Assembly (NCBI RefSeq): GCF_020921035.1
Contig: NC_063159.1
Span: forward strand, 8,348,501 to 8,412,500
Direction: 5' to 3'
DNA length: 64,000 bases
From: Rhodamnia argentea
Taxonomy: Eukaryota; Streptophyta; Magnoliopsida; Myrtales; Myrtaceae
Part shown: piece by piece, positions 10,406 to 22,983 of the stretch
Numbering within the stretch: the first letter of the stretch is position 1
How the letters are laid out: each line of letters opens with the position of its first letter
Notes under the pieces: generated by a model
The model's input: only the letters and a program-made list of their open reading frames with translations
The model's database searches: none
What the model was told of the DNA's origin: nothing
Made by a program: the position numbers and the translations under genes

Positions 10406-13400
10406 TCAACTTCCACCCCAGCGTCTCTTGCGAGCTGGTCTTTCACCCTTTGTTGCACTCACTTCCAGCATCAAATTAACAAGGTGATTGGTTTTCCCCT
10501 CGACTTCCTTTTTGCAAGTAAGGGGCTCCTTGAACCGCTCTCTTCTTTTTTCCATCTTTGCCAATGTCTGACGAATCCGTGTTTCGTCAATTCTACCAAT
10601 TACCTTATCCATCTCGGGACTCTTTTTAGGTCCTTGTTTCTTATTCGTCACGTTGCAAATCACAGCTATGTTACCAGGAACATGATTCTCCTCCCAAGTG
10701 GTATCACTACTTGGCTCTTCCATCCCAATCTGACCCTCCTCAATGTCCAAATCTTCAATTTCTGCACTAATTGGCAACTTGTCAGCCAGTTTCTTATCAG
10801 CCTGATGGCTCACAGAATTTGGCAAGTCGGATTCAGCTGCCTCTCTCCTCTGTGATACATGTCTGTACCTCATAGTCGGATCTGTCCCAGCTCCTCTGAG
10901 ATCCATGTTTTCGCTACTAACATTGGGCCTTAGATTTCTCTGTGTGTTGTATCTTCTGGAGGACTGCACCACATATTGCCATGAAGAAACACCATATGTT
11001 AAAAAAAACCTCTGCAACAATATCAAGCCATGTTAAAATAATAAGTGAATTTTTTTATGACATAAAAATTGTGTGCGAGACTCTTCCAAAAGCTTTGCAT
11101 CAGAACGATTCTGCACAAAGTACTGAATAAAAATGATACTCAGAATGGCCAGGTAAGATCAACATCAACATCAGCATCACCTTTATCCCAAACTAGTTGG
11201 GGTCGGCGGTCGATGAACCCAAAAATAAATAAAATAAAAGCAAGACCGATTGAGGGAAAAGAAATAATTATATAAAAAAAAAAAAAAACTTTTTGCAAGA
11301 TAAACCTATAGGGATGCCAAAAATGCATATAGTATATCCTCCGTATACCGTCTTCCAAATATTTTCCTGACGTAGACAAGTACATTTTGCTTAGCTCAAA
11401 ATATTGCAGGTCATGCATATGAAACGAAACCGGCTCATGTACAACAGAGCAAGTCCATGAATTCCTAAGAACCAATCTTGGCTGATTGTCAGAGAGATTA
11501 TGTCCCATATAAGGAGGATATAAACAGCAACTGCAAAAGGCTACATCATGTGGTTAGGATACGTGATAAGATAGGATGTAGATTGTCCCATTTAGTGTTT
11601 GGTGATGTGCTCTGGACCAGATAAAAACTGTATAAGCCTGGGTTTAACCCTTTTTATGAGTCCGGCCTTGGAGGTGGGATTAGACCAGACAGGATTTCCC
11701 CATTGGATGAAATAAAGAATCCACTTAAAGAGACTGTGAGTGCCAGGGAGGAGAGAGAGGGAGAGGTACCACCACTATTGATGGTGAATGTGACCGAAGT
11801 GTCCCCATTATTGTTCACCATGTCGATGGCAATCTCTCTCTTTTACCATCAGTAAAGGTCCAAATTTTTCCACAGCCTCCCAGTCAATTAGATGGCAGAT
11901 GCCTACATCCATTCTTACATCTTGTCATTCACCAAACCAGATATTAAATATAAGACATCTTCCTAATCAAAGATAGTCTAGGGGAACTAGTTGAGCCCAT
12001 TACACATAATATATTAGTTTCCTGATATTTAGAATAAGCAAAGCACAATAAACTCACATATTCATTAAAAAGCTATCTTTCTAAGTTGACAACTCCAAAT
12101 AAGTTAACGACTGCCCTAAGGGTACTTGTCAATTGTATATATACGTATCTATTGGACTGTGTAACATTCAGTACTCCAAGATACAAATACTGCTGTCATT
12201 GTGGACACCCAGCTAATCAAACACACGTTAGAAATTGCTTGTAGGCCTCTATCTTTCCTATGAACAACCCCATGAGCAGACGCCCATCTGCACAAAAGAC
12301 AATTCAAAATTAAAAGTTTCAACTACAATAAAATGCTCATAGAACAGTAGTTTGATAATAACGACTATACCATTTCATAAAACCAAGAACAATCTTTTCC
12401 AGTTCACCCATATCCTAGCATACTGAAGTAAAAAGCCAATACCTCTCATGCCGACACTGGATAAACAAAAGTGAAAGGAGCTAGGAGCTAACTGAGGAAC
12501 AATCATACTCCTTGTTCATTAGCTCAACCTATCTAATTCAGCATTTTGGACATACAAGAGCAGGAAGAACAAACTTATCGTCATAGAACAATGGATAATA
12601 AGAGGTGTTCCAGAAATTTGAAAGGAAAGTTTTTTTCAGCCCTACTCTGCTACTCTGATTAAGCTCATCCGGCTCTTTTAGCAGACCAGCTTTTCCTCTC
12701 AAACCATCCAAGGGGCAGGGTTCAAGTCTAGTTGTGTGACTAGGGATAGGGATGGGGATGGGCATGGGGGGGACGGGGTGAGGCAGCTTGGATGGGGCAG
12801 CAGTGCCCTGCCCCACCATGGTGAAAATTCTGACATATATCTGTTCCGTAAATCTTCTCAATTTATCCCTGTTTCGCCATCATTTTAAGCATCAAGTTAA
12901 CAAAAACTACAAATTACATAGAAGTCTCGGAGATTTATCACAACAACCCCCAATATAAAAGAGAGAAACATTTTGAAATTATAGTTTATTAATGGTAAGT
13001 ATCTGAATCTATTACATCTACCGAAGTGAACAATAATGCCATTATTGATAATTTATAATTCAATGTACTATTTGATAATATATATATATATAGGCCAGAA
13101 GGGAAGGGGGAGACCTATTACCTACCCCGTCACCCTTTCTTGCAGGGAAAATCCCCTCTGTTAGGGTTGGTGCCCCTGGGGGAGGTGTGGCCCCGCACCC
13201 CTCCCTCTTTGTGACTGCTTTGAGCGTGGCATGAGGCTGTAGGTTCCTATGGGCTTTCCTCCCTAATGATAGCCAAAAAAAATTCCCTAGAAGATGCAAC
13301 CAAGTTATATTTAAGCAAAGAAATGCCTGCACCAAAACTCGGCTTTCCAATGGCCAACAAGGAAGTTTACCGGGCAACCCTGGAGCACCCTTGAAAAGGG

Positions 13401-16400
13401 ACTGAAGTGAGAAAGACAAGGATTGCACTCAAAAAGGCTTATAAAAATGTATAAATCGTCAAACCATGAATACATATATTAGGGAAGTTTTATGAAGAAC
13501 TACAAAGCCGCCTCAACCGTTTTAAACATTCCGAGGTTACGATGTAGGGCAATCAAAAGAGAGAAGCTGGAGGCATGCAGTAAAAATTCAAAACAAAGGA
13601 GAAGCCTTTTTTCCAAGTTATTATATACAAGGATAACAATACATGCTTCTAAAATTAGTTTCCCTGACTTTACCTTTCCTTTCCTGACAAACCAGTTAAC
13701 TGGATTCCCAGAAATTAACATGGTCTGATCATGCTTAGTCTTATGGCTAACAGGAAATCCTTTATTCAGAAAGAGAGCGCTATTTCCTCTGCTTGACCTT
13801 GTGTACCAATTCCTCTCCTCTTTGATACCATTATCGACCATCTCACAATCTGCATCTTTATATTTAGGATTGACCCCTCTATTTACTGATTTTCCACAGA
13901 AGAATGACGCCTCTTCAGCATGTAATTGGTTGTCTTGATGCTTCAGAAGGAATTTGTCGTCATTGTTCCTAGGCAGTGATTTCTGGGATCCATATTTTTT
14001 TCTCCCCCTACATACATGATCTCCAGAAAAAGTAACACCATCATCAGCACCATCGTTCTTATTATAAACATGAGGCCAACGACTTTCTCCTCCATCATCA
14101 CAATGGGATTGCCTCTGGAACCTCTTGTACAGTCCAAATAATCTGGACTGATCCGGTTCATCTCTTGGTGACCTGGTATCATTCCATCTTTTCTCAGATG
14201 CATAAGATTCTCCATACAGCTGGGAGGAAAGGCTCTCATGATCTCTGTATTCCTGGCATTCATCTTCCAATTCCATGTGCCAATCACTACCATATAGGGG
14301 ATTGCCTCTATGTCCACCTCTTCTCTCAAAGTTCTTCACTTCTCTCCGGTAAAGTAATCGTCTTCCAGAGTTATTCTCCAAACAACCCCCTTCCCATTCA
14401 GTGGAAGAGAAAGAGGCTCTATGGCTTTCAAGCATGAACTCTTCCATACGCCCACCAAGAAAATGACCATTATCATTGGTTCTCTTTTTGCTTTGAAGAT
14501 CTTCACTCTTCAGCCTTGATCGAGTGTCATTTCCCTTAGGAGTGTCAGTGGAATACGTTGAAACTAATTGGCTCAACTCTCTATGCAAGAAAGAATTCCT
14601 CTCCTCCATGCATTTACATTTCACCTTGTGGTTCCCATCCCTTTCGAGATCTTTGCCATTTTCCCTAAACCTGCCTCTGAAAAAGTCTTCCCCTTTACCT
14701 TGACTCCGGAAATGTTGATCTAGCTCGTTCTGCTGACCTCTCCTCGACAACTTGTAAGAAGTATAGATGGGATTGTCATCAAACCTTTCACCACCATATA
14801 CCTTTTCTCTAGAACATGGAACGTGTTCTTCATGAGAATGATCTATCGCAACCTGTCTCCTATTCCATCCGCTATGATCAACCACCAAGTCATCCCAATT
14901 ATTGATGCCCCTAGAGTCAGACAAGTTGGGTGCAACATCACCACTATCAATGAAAGAATCGGGTTCACCAACATTTCCCACTTGAAAGTGAATTCTGCAT
15001 CTCTGAGTATATGTACCATTAGTTGGCTTGGTTTTGACAGAAGCTTGGTCACAGGTACTTGAGTCATGAAAGTCATTGCACGAGCCAAGGGACGGGCTTC
15101 TACGATAAACATCATCTTTTATTCCCCGATCAACAGAAATGCTATCTTCAGATGCTTCAGATTCACTTTCAAAGCATAGTGAAGACAAACTAAGTTGAAT
15201 CCGGTCCCCTAGAGATGGTTCATCTTGAAACATGCATGAATCTGCTATAAATGAGGTGCCACAGACCCCTTGGGTAGCTTTATACACTGTTTCTTCAGCT
15301 AGAGCATTTCCTTCTGTGTCTTGGATACACGCCTTTTGACTGTCACAGCCATCACCATCGGAGATCTTCCAGTCTCCAGAAGTCGATGCATCGTCGAGAC
15401 TAGATGCATTTGTCAGCTCAAAGCACCTACTGAGATCAAAGAATTTTTTCATGGTTCCTTAACTTGGACAATGTCGAGATTTATGTAAAAATTACTAACT
15501 AGCTCAACTAACTGAAAAAATCTGAGGAAGCCAAACCCTACTGTACATTATTGCGCATAAAAGCATAAACGCAGTGCTCGTGATTTGTTAACAATTGCTG
15601 ATCCAAAATTAATGTTCTTTGATTTTTTTTTCTTTTTTACACTCGGAATGTGATAGACCGTATCATGCTCCTCTCGTCCACCAGCAGAAGTAAGTTCCTA
15701 ATTGCTTTACCCAGCATTACATTTCTTATGGCCTAATTCTCTTAAAAAAGCCAACTTTACGTCCAATCTCAATTCTACCCTGAACTTTTTTTGTCTAAAA
15801 AAAAAAATCTCAAACTTTCACTCTAGTCTCAAATCTGCCCACACATCCAAAAATCTGGTTTTTTTAAGATTATCAACATAAGTAGGTTCGAAGGTAAGGA
15901 TGTTGATGAACACTTGGGTTTTGAAAATGGACCTCTAACTGGCCTTGATGTTAGCGATTCTACATGCGTGGGCAAATTTGGGACTAAAATGAAAGTTAAG
16001 GAATTTTTCAGACAAAAAAAATGTTGGACCAGAATAATGATTAGACCTAAAATTAGGATTTTTTTAGGGAATTAGGCCCATTTCTTGTATGAGTTTGAAA
16101 GGACATATTCACTGACAATTGCACAAAACAATATCTACAAGCGTGTTCAATTATTCTTTGACCAGTGATACACTAGGCACATACCAGCGTGTTCAATTAT
16201 TCTTTGACAAGTGATAAACTAGGCACAAAGGTCCAAAGTTATCGGTGAGATTAAGCTCACAGGCTAAAGGGATTCAAAAGTGTGTTCCATTATGCTCTCT
16301 AACAGCAGCTTCTTGAAAAGTCGGATGTAGTTTCTCATACCTTGTCCCTTTGACTGACTCGTCGAACCTTCTAGCATTTTCTTCCAGACGATCTACAGGT

Positions 16401-19343
16401 AAGCCTTCATGCACAGTATTAGACATCAATGCATCATCCTTTTCAGCTCTATGAGACAGGAAAGTATTTCTACTATCATCTGTAGGCGGTTCCCCACTTT
16501 CCAATGCTTTAGAGAACGTATTTTGCATGAAATTGAGCCCATTTTTGCTTGACATAGAATAATCCTTGGGGGAATCCGGCAAAGCAATCTGCCCCAGAAA
16601 TAAATTAATAAGGAATTGTCAAAGTTGCCACCAAGACTAAATGAACTCCAGACACACCTCTATTACTACATCAGCATCGAATGATCGCGGGGGCCTTAGA
16701 ACCACAGATGGCTGTCGTTCACCAAGGCTTTCCGCAACCTTAATTGCTTTGCCTTTTTGCTGGAGAAATGCAAACAACATGACATAGTCATTTACACTGA
16801 AACTTTGATGAAATCTAGTGGATGGTAATCAAATGGAGATCAGGTCAAATAAACTAAACACACCATTGTCAACAGGCTTTCTCTATCAAGAGATGCTGTA
16901 GTTGAGGGTGGATATGTCCTTCCTGATCCAACTCCATCAGCCATACCTTCCTGAACTAACTCCTGTTCATAAACCTACAGCCATGACAATTGCGAAGAAT
17001 ATATATTTAAGGTTTAATTACACTTTGTAGCCTCTTCCTGTCTGTTTCATTTTCCCCCCTGCTACTTCATTTTTCCCAATTTACATCCTAAAATTGTTGA
17101 AATCATGTCAATACACCTCAAATATTACGATAAACTTTTTTACATAGAGAAACTTGCCCCCCCCGGAAAAAAACACTCATTTAGAGGCTAAATGGTCATT
17201 ATAGGAACCAATCAGATTTAGTACCTGATCGAGGCTTGAAGACCCATAAGTGGGGACCCTAGACTGCAAAGACCTCTGCTGCCTTACTTGCTCCTGCAGT
17301 AAGTTTCAGTTTAACCATTCTATCTGTAAGAACATACTTAAAGAGGAGAGTAAAAAACACTGCTTTAAGAAGGTGTGACGTCAGCACATTTCACTGAACA
17401 GCAGGCCACATAATTACCAGAGAGCTACAGTATCGTTTCCAGCTTTCCTCATCAAGACCAAAGTTGAAATAATCAGTTATATCCACTCCAGGACACCTCC
17501 ACGGCTTCTCCTTGAGCGCATCAATATTTACATCAAGTATGTTCCTGGAAATATGAAAGCCGCTGCATAATAGAAGCATACTTGACCAAACTCTGGCTAT
17601 TCCTCTAATTCCTCAAGTATGATCCTCAGCAAAGGAAATCAGACATATAGTAGAAGCATCCTTAGTTAACATAATGCTGTTCTGCTGTCTCCTCCAGGGA
17701 CAAAACACGTGCAGAATGAAGCCAACAAGCGATATGTATCCACTTGTAATCAACATTACCCAATCATAACACATGTAGAAGAGGGGGGGGGGTGTGAAGC
17801 ACAGAGAATGGGAATAAACTGTAACGCATCTACTGACCTATACCAGGGAAGAGAAAAACTATGTCCTTTTTGTGGTACTGCTAATTTAGGTGGAGCACAA
17901 GCATGGACCATGCAACTCACTTCCTTATAATCCTGGTCCTCATTTTCCTCGAAATCACCTGTTGCTGACGTCAATAATGCCATTATCCCCCCAGATGGAT
18001 TAGCTCTTAAATAGCTTGCACGTGCATATCGAGACCCGCAAGGTCCTCTAAACTGAAACACGGCAACCCAACGAGAGAGTAGATTTTGTTGAAATGCTAG
18101 CCATAAAATTTACCAGATCAAGAAATATTCTACCAAAGGAGTACTAAAGTAAACATTATAATTTACCCATCCAAGAGTTAAAAAATGACATCATGAGCCC
18201 AATTTATAAAATTCATTAGTGCCAGAAAAAGAAGAAGAAAAATTCATCTAACGCATGGTAGTTAAAACAGAGAAGAGGCAGAATGACAGAGATGTTCATT
18301 CGGAAGGCTAATATCCATGCGGCAGTGGTTATTTTTCTTGCATCGGCTAGAAACATGATTAGTAAAACAAGCAGATATGACCAGGATCTTGAACAGGTTA
18401 TCATGTACAGAAAAAAAAAAAAAAAACTGAAGAGAGAAAAATTGGAAGATGGCAAAATACCCTCACTACTGCTCTCTTTCGTCCTTTTGACTCCTTAACA
18501 AGAATCCCTTTGAATAAATTGTGACATCCTAAACCACCGTGAATTTTCGTACTTTAATTTAGTAAAAAGCACCTTCAACTCCATTCACTGGAACCAGTAA
18601 TAAGTGGAAAGCATTATCTACAATGACAGATCCCAAAATAAAATCCACAAACTATTCATAATTTTTTTTTTTTGGTAAGTAACTATTCATAATTTCATAG
18701 CTGAAGAAACGAAAAAAACTCAGTGAGGCGGAATTTACAGATACCACCCAAAAACAACAAACTACCAAAAAATAACCTACAAAATGTGTGAAAGACTACT
18801 TCAAGAATTATAACCAATGAGTACCTTCAATTGCTTAAATCTAATTTCCCTTTCAATGGGTGGACTGTTGCAATCGCGCCCTCCATTCATTAATCGATCA
18901 GTCCACCTTTTCTTCATCCCTAAACCATTCTGGGCGGTGACAACATGGACATCACCGCCCGCATCATCACCCAACCCGCCTCCGGTCCTTGCCGTCTGCA
19001 TGCTCAAACCCGCGAATGCCCGGCAATCCCCATCGTTCACAACTATATTCAGATCATCCTCGCTGTCACTCCCGCTATCCTCCTCCTCATCCTCGTGGCG
19101 CCTGTCGCCATCCTCTCTAATATCACTCACCTCAAACTGTCTCAACTCGTGACCACTGTCCAACTCCGACCCAATACCCCCACAAGCATTTCGACTTCCG
19201 ATGCCATTTCCACTCGATTTCTCTTCGCCTACCGGAGGAATCCGCGAATCAGAGCGGTCAAGCAGCCCTCCGGTGGACTCACTCTCTCTGAGCTCAACAT
19301 CGCCGACGTACAGAACTCCGAAGTCGTCATCAACGTCCTCCAT
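10406..19343 (-). CDS. FIPS3: FIP1[III]/FIP1[V]-like polyadenylation factor subunit
   Basis: Nine coding exons on the minus strand: 19343-18825, 18052-17838, 17544-17418, 17293-17225, 16974-16864, 16760-16658, 16588-16341, 15429-13674 and 10963-10406, about 1,235 residues. The acidic N-terminus is followed by the Fip1 motif at about 246-287 (key segment KPWRCPGVDITDYFNFGLDEES). The large penultimate exon is rich in charged and serine residues. The C-terminus is basic and ends RKRRWGGS. Fip1 tethers poly(A) polymerase to the CPSF complex during mRNA 3' processing in the nucleus. Exon 8 must start at 15429 so that VKGT joins SRCFELT; reading on from exon 7 instead meets a stop at 16274. The join between exons 5 and 6 is ambiguous: either a donor 2 bases later or an acceptor 7 bases later keeps frame. 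The symbol is inferred from the adjacent CYP21-4, as in Arabidopsis. Confidence 0.88.
11150..11285. mobile_element. SINE-like fragment in a FIP1 intron
   Basis: The segment contains CCTTTATCCCAAACTAGTTG followed by GGGTCGGC and ATGAACCC, a conserved palindromic block seen in dispersed plant SINE-type repeats. An A-rich stretch follows at about 11221-11290. Only the conserved block is recognisable. The pol III promoter boxes and a target duplication were not found, so this is a partial copy at best. Confidence 0.4.
15730..16079. mobile_element. MULE-type MITE in FIP1 intron
   Basis: A 350-bp element with inverted arms of about 120 bp that begin GGCCTAATT and end AATTAGGCC. Matching blocks inside the arms include TTTGTCT(A/G)AAAA, CTTTCA(C/T)T(C/T)TAGTC and CAAAT(C/T)TGCCCAC. 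The flanks are ATTTCTTAT (15721-15729) and ATTTCTTGT (16080-16088), a 9-bp target duplication with one difference. It lies in the intron between the seventh and eighth coding exons. No coding frame is present. Confidence 0.85.
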
Positions 19344-19499
19344 TGCCGTGCAGACGCGTCGCGCGTCTCGCTATCAACGAAAAAACCAGCACGAGTTCGA
19401 GGAGAAGGTAGCGAGAGCTCGAAGCATGGCGAGCAGGTAGAGCTCGTGAACAGCTCTAAAACCCTGTGATCCTTAAACCCTATCACGTACCATTTCCAA

Positions 19500-20433
19500 C
19501 TTTTATTGTTAAAAAAAATCATTTAATTGTTTAAGATAGTGTAGTCAATATTTAGATGGAAAAAAAATCCATAAATTAAATAAAAACGTCTACTCTGTTC
19601 ATTGATATTCTCAAATTGTCATAAATTCATATTAATTTTTTTTTTGGTCAGAACATAAATTCATATCGGGTTCCATTCGTTTCACGAAAAAACGGATCAA
19701 AAATATTTTTCAGAAAATCATTTTGATAATATTTTTTTGTGTTCAGCTGAGACCTAAAAAAATATATTTTTTATTTTTTAATATGAAAAATCGAATTTGA
19801 TTTATGCACTTCTTTATATAATTTTTTTTATTTTTTTATTTTCTTTTCTTTTCCCTCTTAGGCGGGTCGCCAAGTGAAAAAGAAAAAGAAAAGAGGAGGA
19901 ATAAAAAAATAAAAGGAAAATAAAAATAATTAAAAAAAAATGTGAAAAAGTGAAGGAAGCAAAGATGAGAGAAAACATTTTCTTCTCAAAAGAGATCATT
20001 TTCTCTACTTTTGAATTTTTTTTTATTTTAGGAAAATGTTTTCCTTGACTCTGACTATTTTCCGCTACTCGAACCGCAGAAAATCTGGAAAACATTTTCT
20101 TTGAAATTTGTTATCCGCGTTTGTTTTAGGAAAATATTTTCCTTGACTCTGTCTATTTTCCGTAACCCGAACCCCAAAAAATCCGGAAAATATTTTCTAG
20201 AAATTTGTTATCCGCGAAACAAACGGAGCCTAGATATAATTCCTTTCTTGAAATACCCTAAGCTAATTTACTGCTAAATCAATAAGAGCATCCATAATTT
20301 TATGCACATTGTTATAAAAAAAAATAGGGAAACAAAATTAGGACAAAATGATTTGTCCAAGCAAAAATACTATCGTTTTGCCTGACGCCTGCATGAAGAA
20401 TCTGAGAAATAATCCTACAGAAATAACTTGAGT
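19500..20433. other. intergenic space between FIP1 and the ANXUR-like kinase
   Basis: AT-rich sequence dominated by a MITE (separate entry). To the left is the FIP1 promoter, without a clear TATA box. To the right, from about 20260, is probable 3' UTR of the kinase gene on the minus strand. No other gene is supported. Confidence 0.5.
19678..20228. mobile_element. MITE, TTTGTTTCG family copy 2, with internal 98-bp duplication
   Basis: The left end reads TTCGTTTCACGAAAAAACGG and the right end, inverted, reads CCGTTTGTTTCGCGGATAAC. The right arm is duplicated in tandem: a unit of 98 bp (about 20026-20123 and 20124-20222) with AGGAAAATRTTTTCCTTGAC and TTTGTTATCCGCG in both. The centre is AT-rich and has no coding capacity. 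No clean target duplication was found. Confidence 0.6.
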
Positions 20434-22983
20434 TCATCTTCCACTAGGATTCACTAGCTGCGAAAACGCTGCATTCGGATTTGAATCCTGATTCTCTCCG
20501 CTCACAGCGGTCGCGTCCACGTGTTCAGCTTCGAACTTGGCAGCACCGGGATTCTCCTGCAATTGCAGCGCGAACTCGAGGTTCCACAGCACGTCCCCCA
20601 TGGACGGCCGGTCGAGCCCGCGGTCGGCTACGCACTTCTCGGCCGTCTCGGCGAACTTCTTGTAGCACTCCGGGCTGACCTGCCCCTTGATGTGCGGGTC
20701 GAGGATCTCCTCCAGGGTCCCTTTCCTGTGGCAGTGGCGAGCCCAGTCCGCGAGGCTGACTTGTTCTTTGGGCAGGCTCGGATTGAGGGCGGGCCGGCCG
20801 CACAGGACCTCGAAGAGGACTACCCCGAAGGAGTAGACGTCGGACTTCTCGGTGAGCTGCTGCCGCCTGAAGTACTCGGGGTCCAGGTACCCGAAGCTGC
20901 CCTTCACGACGGTGCTGACGTGCGTTTGGTTGAGGTTCGGCCCGGTCTTGGATAGCCCGAAGTCAGAGACTTTCGCCACCCACTTCTCGTCCAGCAAGAT
21001 GTTGGTCGTCTTCACATCGCGGTGGATGATCGTGTACTTCGCTCCGGTGTGCAAGTAGTGCAGCCCGCGGGCGGCGCCAATGCAGATCTCCAACCTCTGC
21101 TTCCATGATAACGGCGGCTTGTTGCCTTTGTATATGTGTTCCCTGAGAGTGCCGTTGGCCATGTAATCGTATACCAAGATCATCTCGCCGTCTTCTTCGC
21201 AGAACCCGATCAAAGAGACCAAATGCTTGTGCCGCAGCTTCGAGAGCATCTCGATCTCGGTCTCGAACTCGTGAACTCCTTGTTCCGAAGAAGGGTTCGA
21301 TCGCTTGATGGCGACTTGGGTCGACCCTCCATCGATCATGCCCTTGTAGACCTTCCCGAATCCTCCCACTCCGATGACCCGCGATTCATCGAAACTTTTG
21401 GTAGCATGTTTGATCTCGAACAGGGAAAAATGTCGGCACAGGCCTCCCGCGAGTGACGAGAGGTGGCTACTGCCATTGCTCTTGCCAGAAATTGTTGATT
21501 TGCTCGTCGTTGAAGCATGTGAACTTCCATAGAGCGGTAACCATTTGCCAACTCCAGATTCCGTTCCGTTGGCCACGTTCCTCCGGTGCCGGACGAAAAG
21601 GCATACCAAAACAACTACAATGAATCCTAAAACCCCTCCGGCGATCCCGCCAATCACTTGGCCGGTGCCCGAATGACCCGAAGGAGCGAATTTCTTGGCC
21701 GCCTCGGCCTCAGCGTGGACAAGCATTTGCGACGGAACCGGGTTAGGACCAGCCAAATTCCCGTTGCTATCATTGATCTTGAAGATTTCTAATCCATTCA
21801 GGATGGCATCGTAGTACTCGGGTTTCATCGAAGCGCTCGGATGCAAAGCCACCCACAGTTGCTCGTCGCCGGGGCCATCGCTAACATAAGCGGCGAAATC
21901 CTTATAGACTGGTGCTCCCTCGGAGCCGGACCACGCGATAACATCGGCAGCTGCCTGCGCCGTTTGGTTGTTCACAAAGATATCAAACACCCGCTGGTTA
22001 ACTTTACTAAGTAGGAAATCGCAGAAATGAAACCTGACGACATAGGTAAAATTCGCGTCAATCTGGAAAACCCAGGTGAGGTTGTAGTTCTGATTAACCT
22101 TCGGATCCGGACCCATCGTCCTCGCCGTGCTATACACGTCTAAGGGCGCAATATATTCCGGAACATCCGGAGAATACTGAACTTTCACATTCTTGTCCGC
22201 CTCGGAAGTGACCCCGGCCGCAGCACCGAATAGGTAGGGAGTGTCGTCGTACCATGTCCTCGTGAGGCTGGAATCATTGGTCGGTGGAATGTATTGTCCA
22301 CCCACATTGAGCCGATACAATGTCTGCAAAGAAGACACGTCGACAGTGACGGCCTGATCGCTGAACCCGACCATCGTCGCCTGCTCGAATATGTCGGGCA
22401 TCCGAATCATCTCAATGCCGTTGATGAATGCATAGGCCCCGTCATGTGCCACAGTAGGCGTGAAAGTGATATTGAGGTCACCGGATTCGACAAGCGGGAG
22501 GGAGAACTCTCTGATGATATATGCCTGCGTGAGTGCTTGGGCCGTGATTGAAGCGCTGAAATTGTTCATGAGCGTAAACTCATTCGCCGTGACCCCAAAA
22601 TAGGCGTCCGACGGATCGAGGTTGCTATAAGTGCAAGGGTAGAAATGGAGCCGGAACCATACCCGAGTCTTCGACGGAACTGAGAATCTGTAGGAGGCTT
22701 GAGAGGTGAAGACCCTGGCAGACATGTAGGGGACCGTGGAAGGCAGAGAAGGGTCCTGGAATGCGGCTGCGGCAGGAACCGAATCGGCCGACGAGACGAG
22801 GAACTTGGAGTCTGGCATCCAGACTCGGCCGTCCGAATCGGTTCCTCGACTGGAAGATCCGCATGCGATCACATATGACTGGGAATTGGTGCCGGAACTT
22901 TTGCCTAGAACATGAAGGATGCTCAATGCGACGCAAATGTAAACGAGATGGAACCAGAGATGAGAACGGAGCTTGTCTTTCAT
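20434..22983 (-). CDS. ANX: CrRLK1L receptor kinase, ANXUR-like
   Basis: One intronless frame of 849 residues, as usual for this family (ANX1 is about 850). A signal peptide lies at about 1-28. Tandem malectin-like domains span about 36-405. The transmembrane helix is at about 443-464. The cytosolic kinase domain is at about 536-808, with glycine loop GVGGFGKVYKG (538-548), VAIK lysine 560, HRD 654-656 (RD kinase) and DFG 674-676. The C-terminus ends SQLVNPSGR, close to the SQIVNPKGR end of ANXUR1. The juxtamembrane segment WLPLYGSSHASTTSKST also matches ANXUR. ANXUR kinases bind RALF peptides and maintain pollen-tube wall integrity. Whether this gene is pollen-expressed is inference; HERK and FERONIA paralogues are the alternatives. 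Confidence 0.92.
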   Translation of the reverse strand: MKDKLRSHLWFHLVYICVALSILHVLGKSSGTNSQSYVIACGSSSRGTDSDGRVWMPDSKFLVSSADSVPAAAAFQDPSLPSTVPYMSARVFTSQASYRFSVPSKTRVWFRLHFYPCTYSNLDPSDAYFGVTANEFTLMNNFSASITAQALTQAYIIREFSLPLVESGDLNITFTPTVAHDGAYAFINGIEMIRMPDIFEQATMVGFSDQAVTVDVSSLQTLYRLNVGGQYIPPTNDSSLTRTWYDDTPYLFGAAAGVTSEADKNVKVQYSPDVPEYIAPLDVYSTARTMGPDPKVNQNYNLTWVFQIDANFTYVVRFHFCDFLLSKVNQRVFDIFVNNQTAQAAADVIAWSGSEGAPVYKDFAAYVSDGPGDEQLWVALHPSASMKPEYYDAILNGLEIFKINDSNGNLAGPNPVPSQMLVHAEAEAAKKFAPSGHSGTGQVIGGIAGGVLGFIVVVLVCLFVRHRRNVANGTESGVGKWLPLYGSSHASTTSKSTISGKSNGSSHLSSLAGGLCRHFSLFEIKHATKSFDESRVIGVGGFGKVYKGMIDGGSTQVAIKRSNPSSEQGVHEFETEIEMLSKLRHKHLVSLIGFCEEDGEMILVYDYMANGTLREHIYKGNKPPLSWKQRLEICIGAARGLHYLHTGAKYTIIHRDVKTTNILLDEKWVAKVSDFGLSKTGPNLNQTHVSTVVKGSFGYLDPEYFRRQQLTEKSDVYSFGVVLFEVLCGRPALNPSLPKEQVSLADWARHCHRKGTLEEILDPHIKGQVSPECYKKFAETAEKCVADRGLDRPSMGDVLWNLEFALQLQENPGAAKFEAEHVDATAVSGENQDSNPNAAFSQLVNPSGR

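Noticed and set aside
12650-12790. tRNA-like or SINE promoter (GGTTCAAGTCT near 12719)
   Set aside because: A convincing A box, cloverleaf or 3' tail was not found; the adjoining G-rich sequence is low complexity.
13080-13270. GC-rich block in a FIP1 intron as a possible exon
   Set aside because: It has no frame consistent with the flanking exon phases and resembles a dispersed repeat.
16274-16340. FIP1 exon 7 extension ending in a stop
   Set aside because: The conserved donor at 16340 joined to the acceptor before 15429 restores the frame, so the extension is better read as intron.
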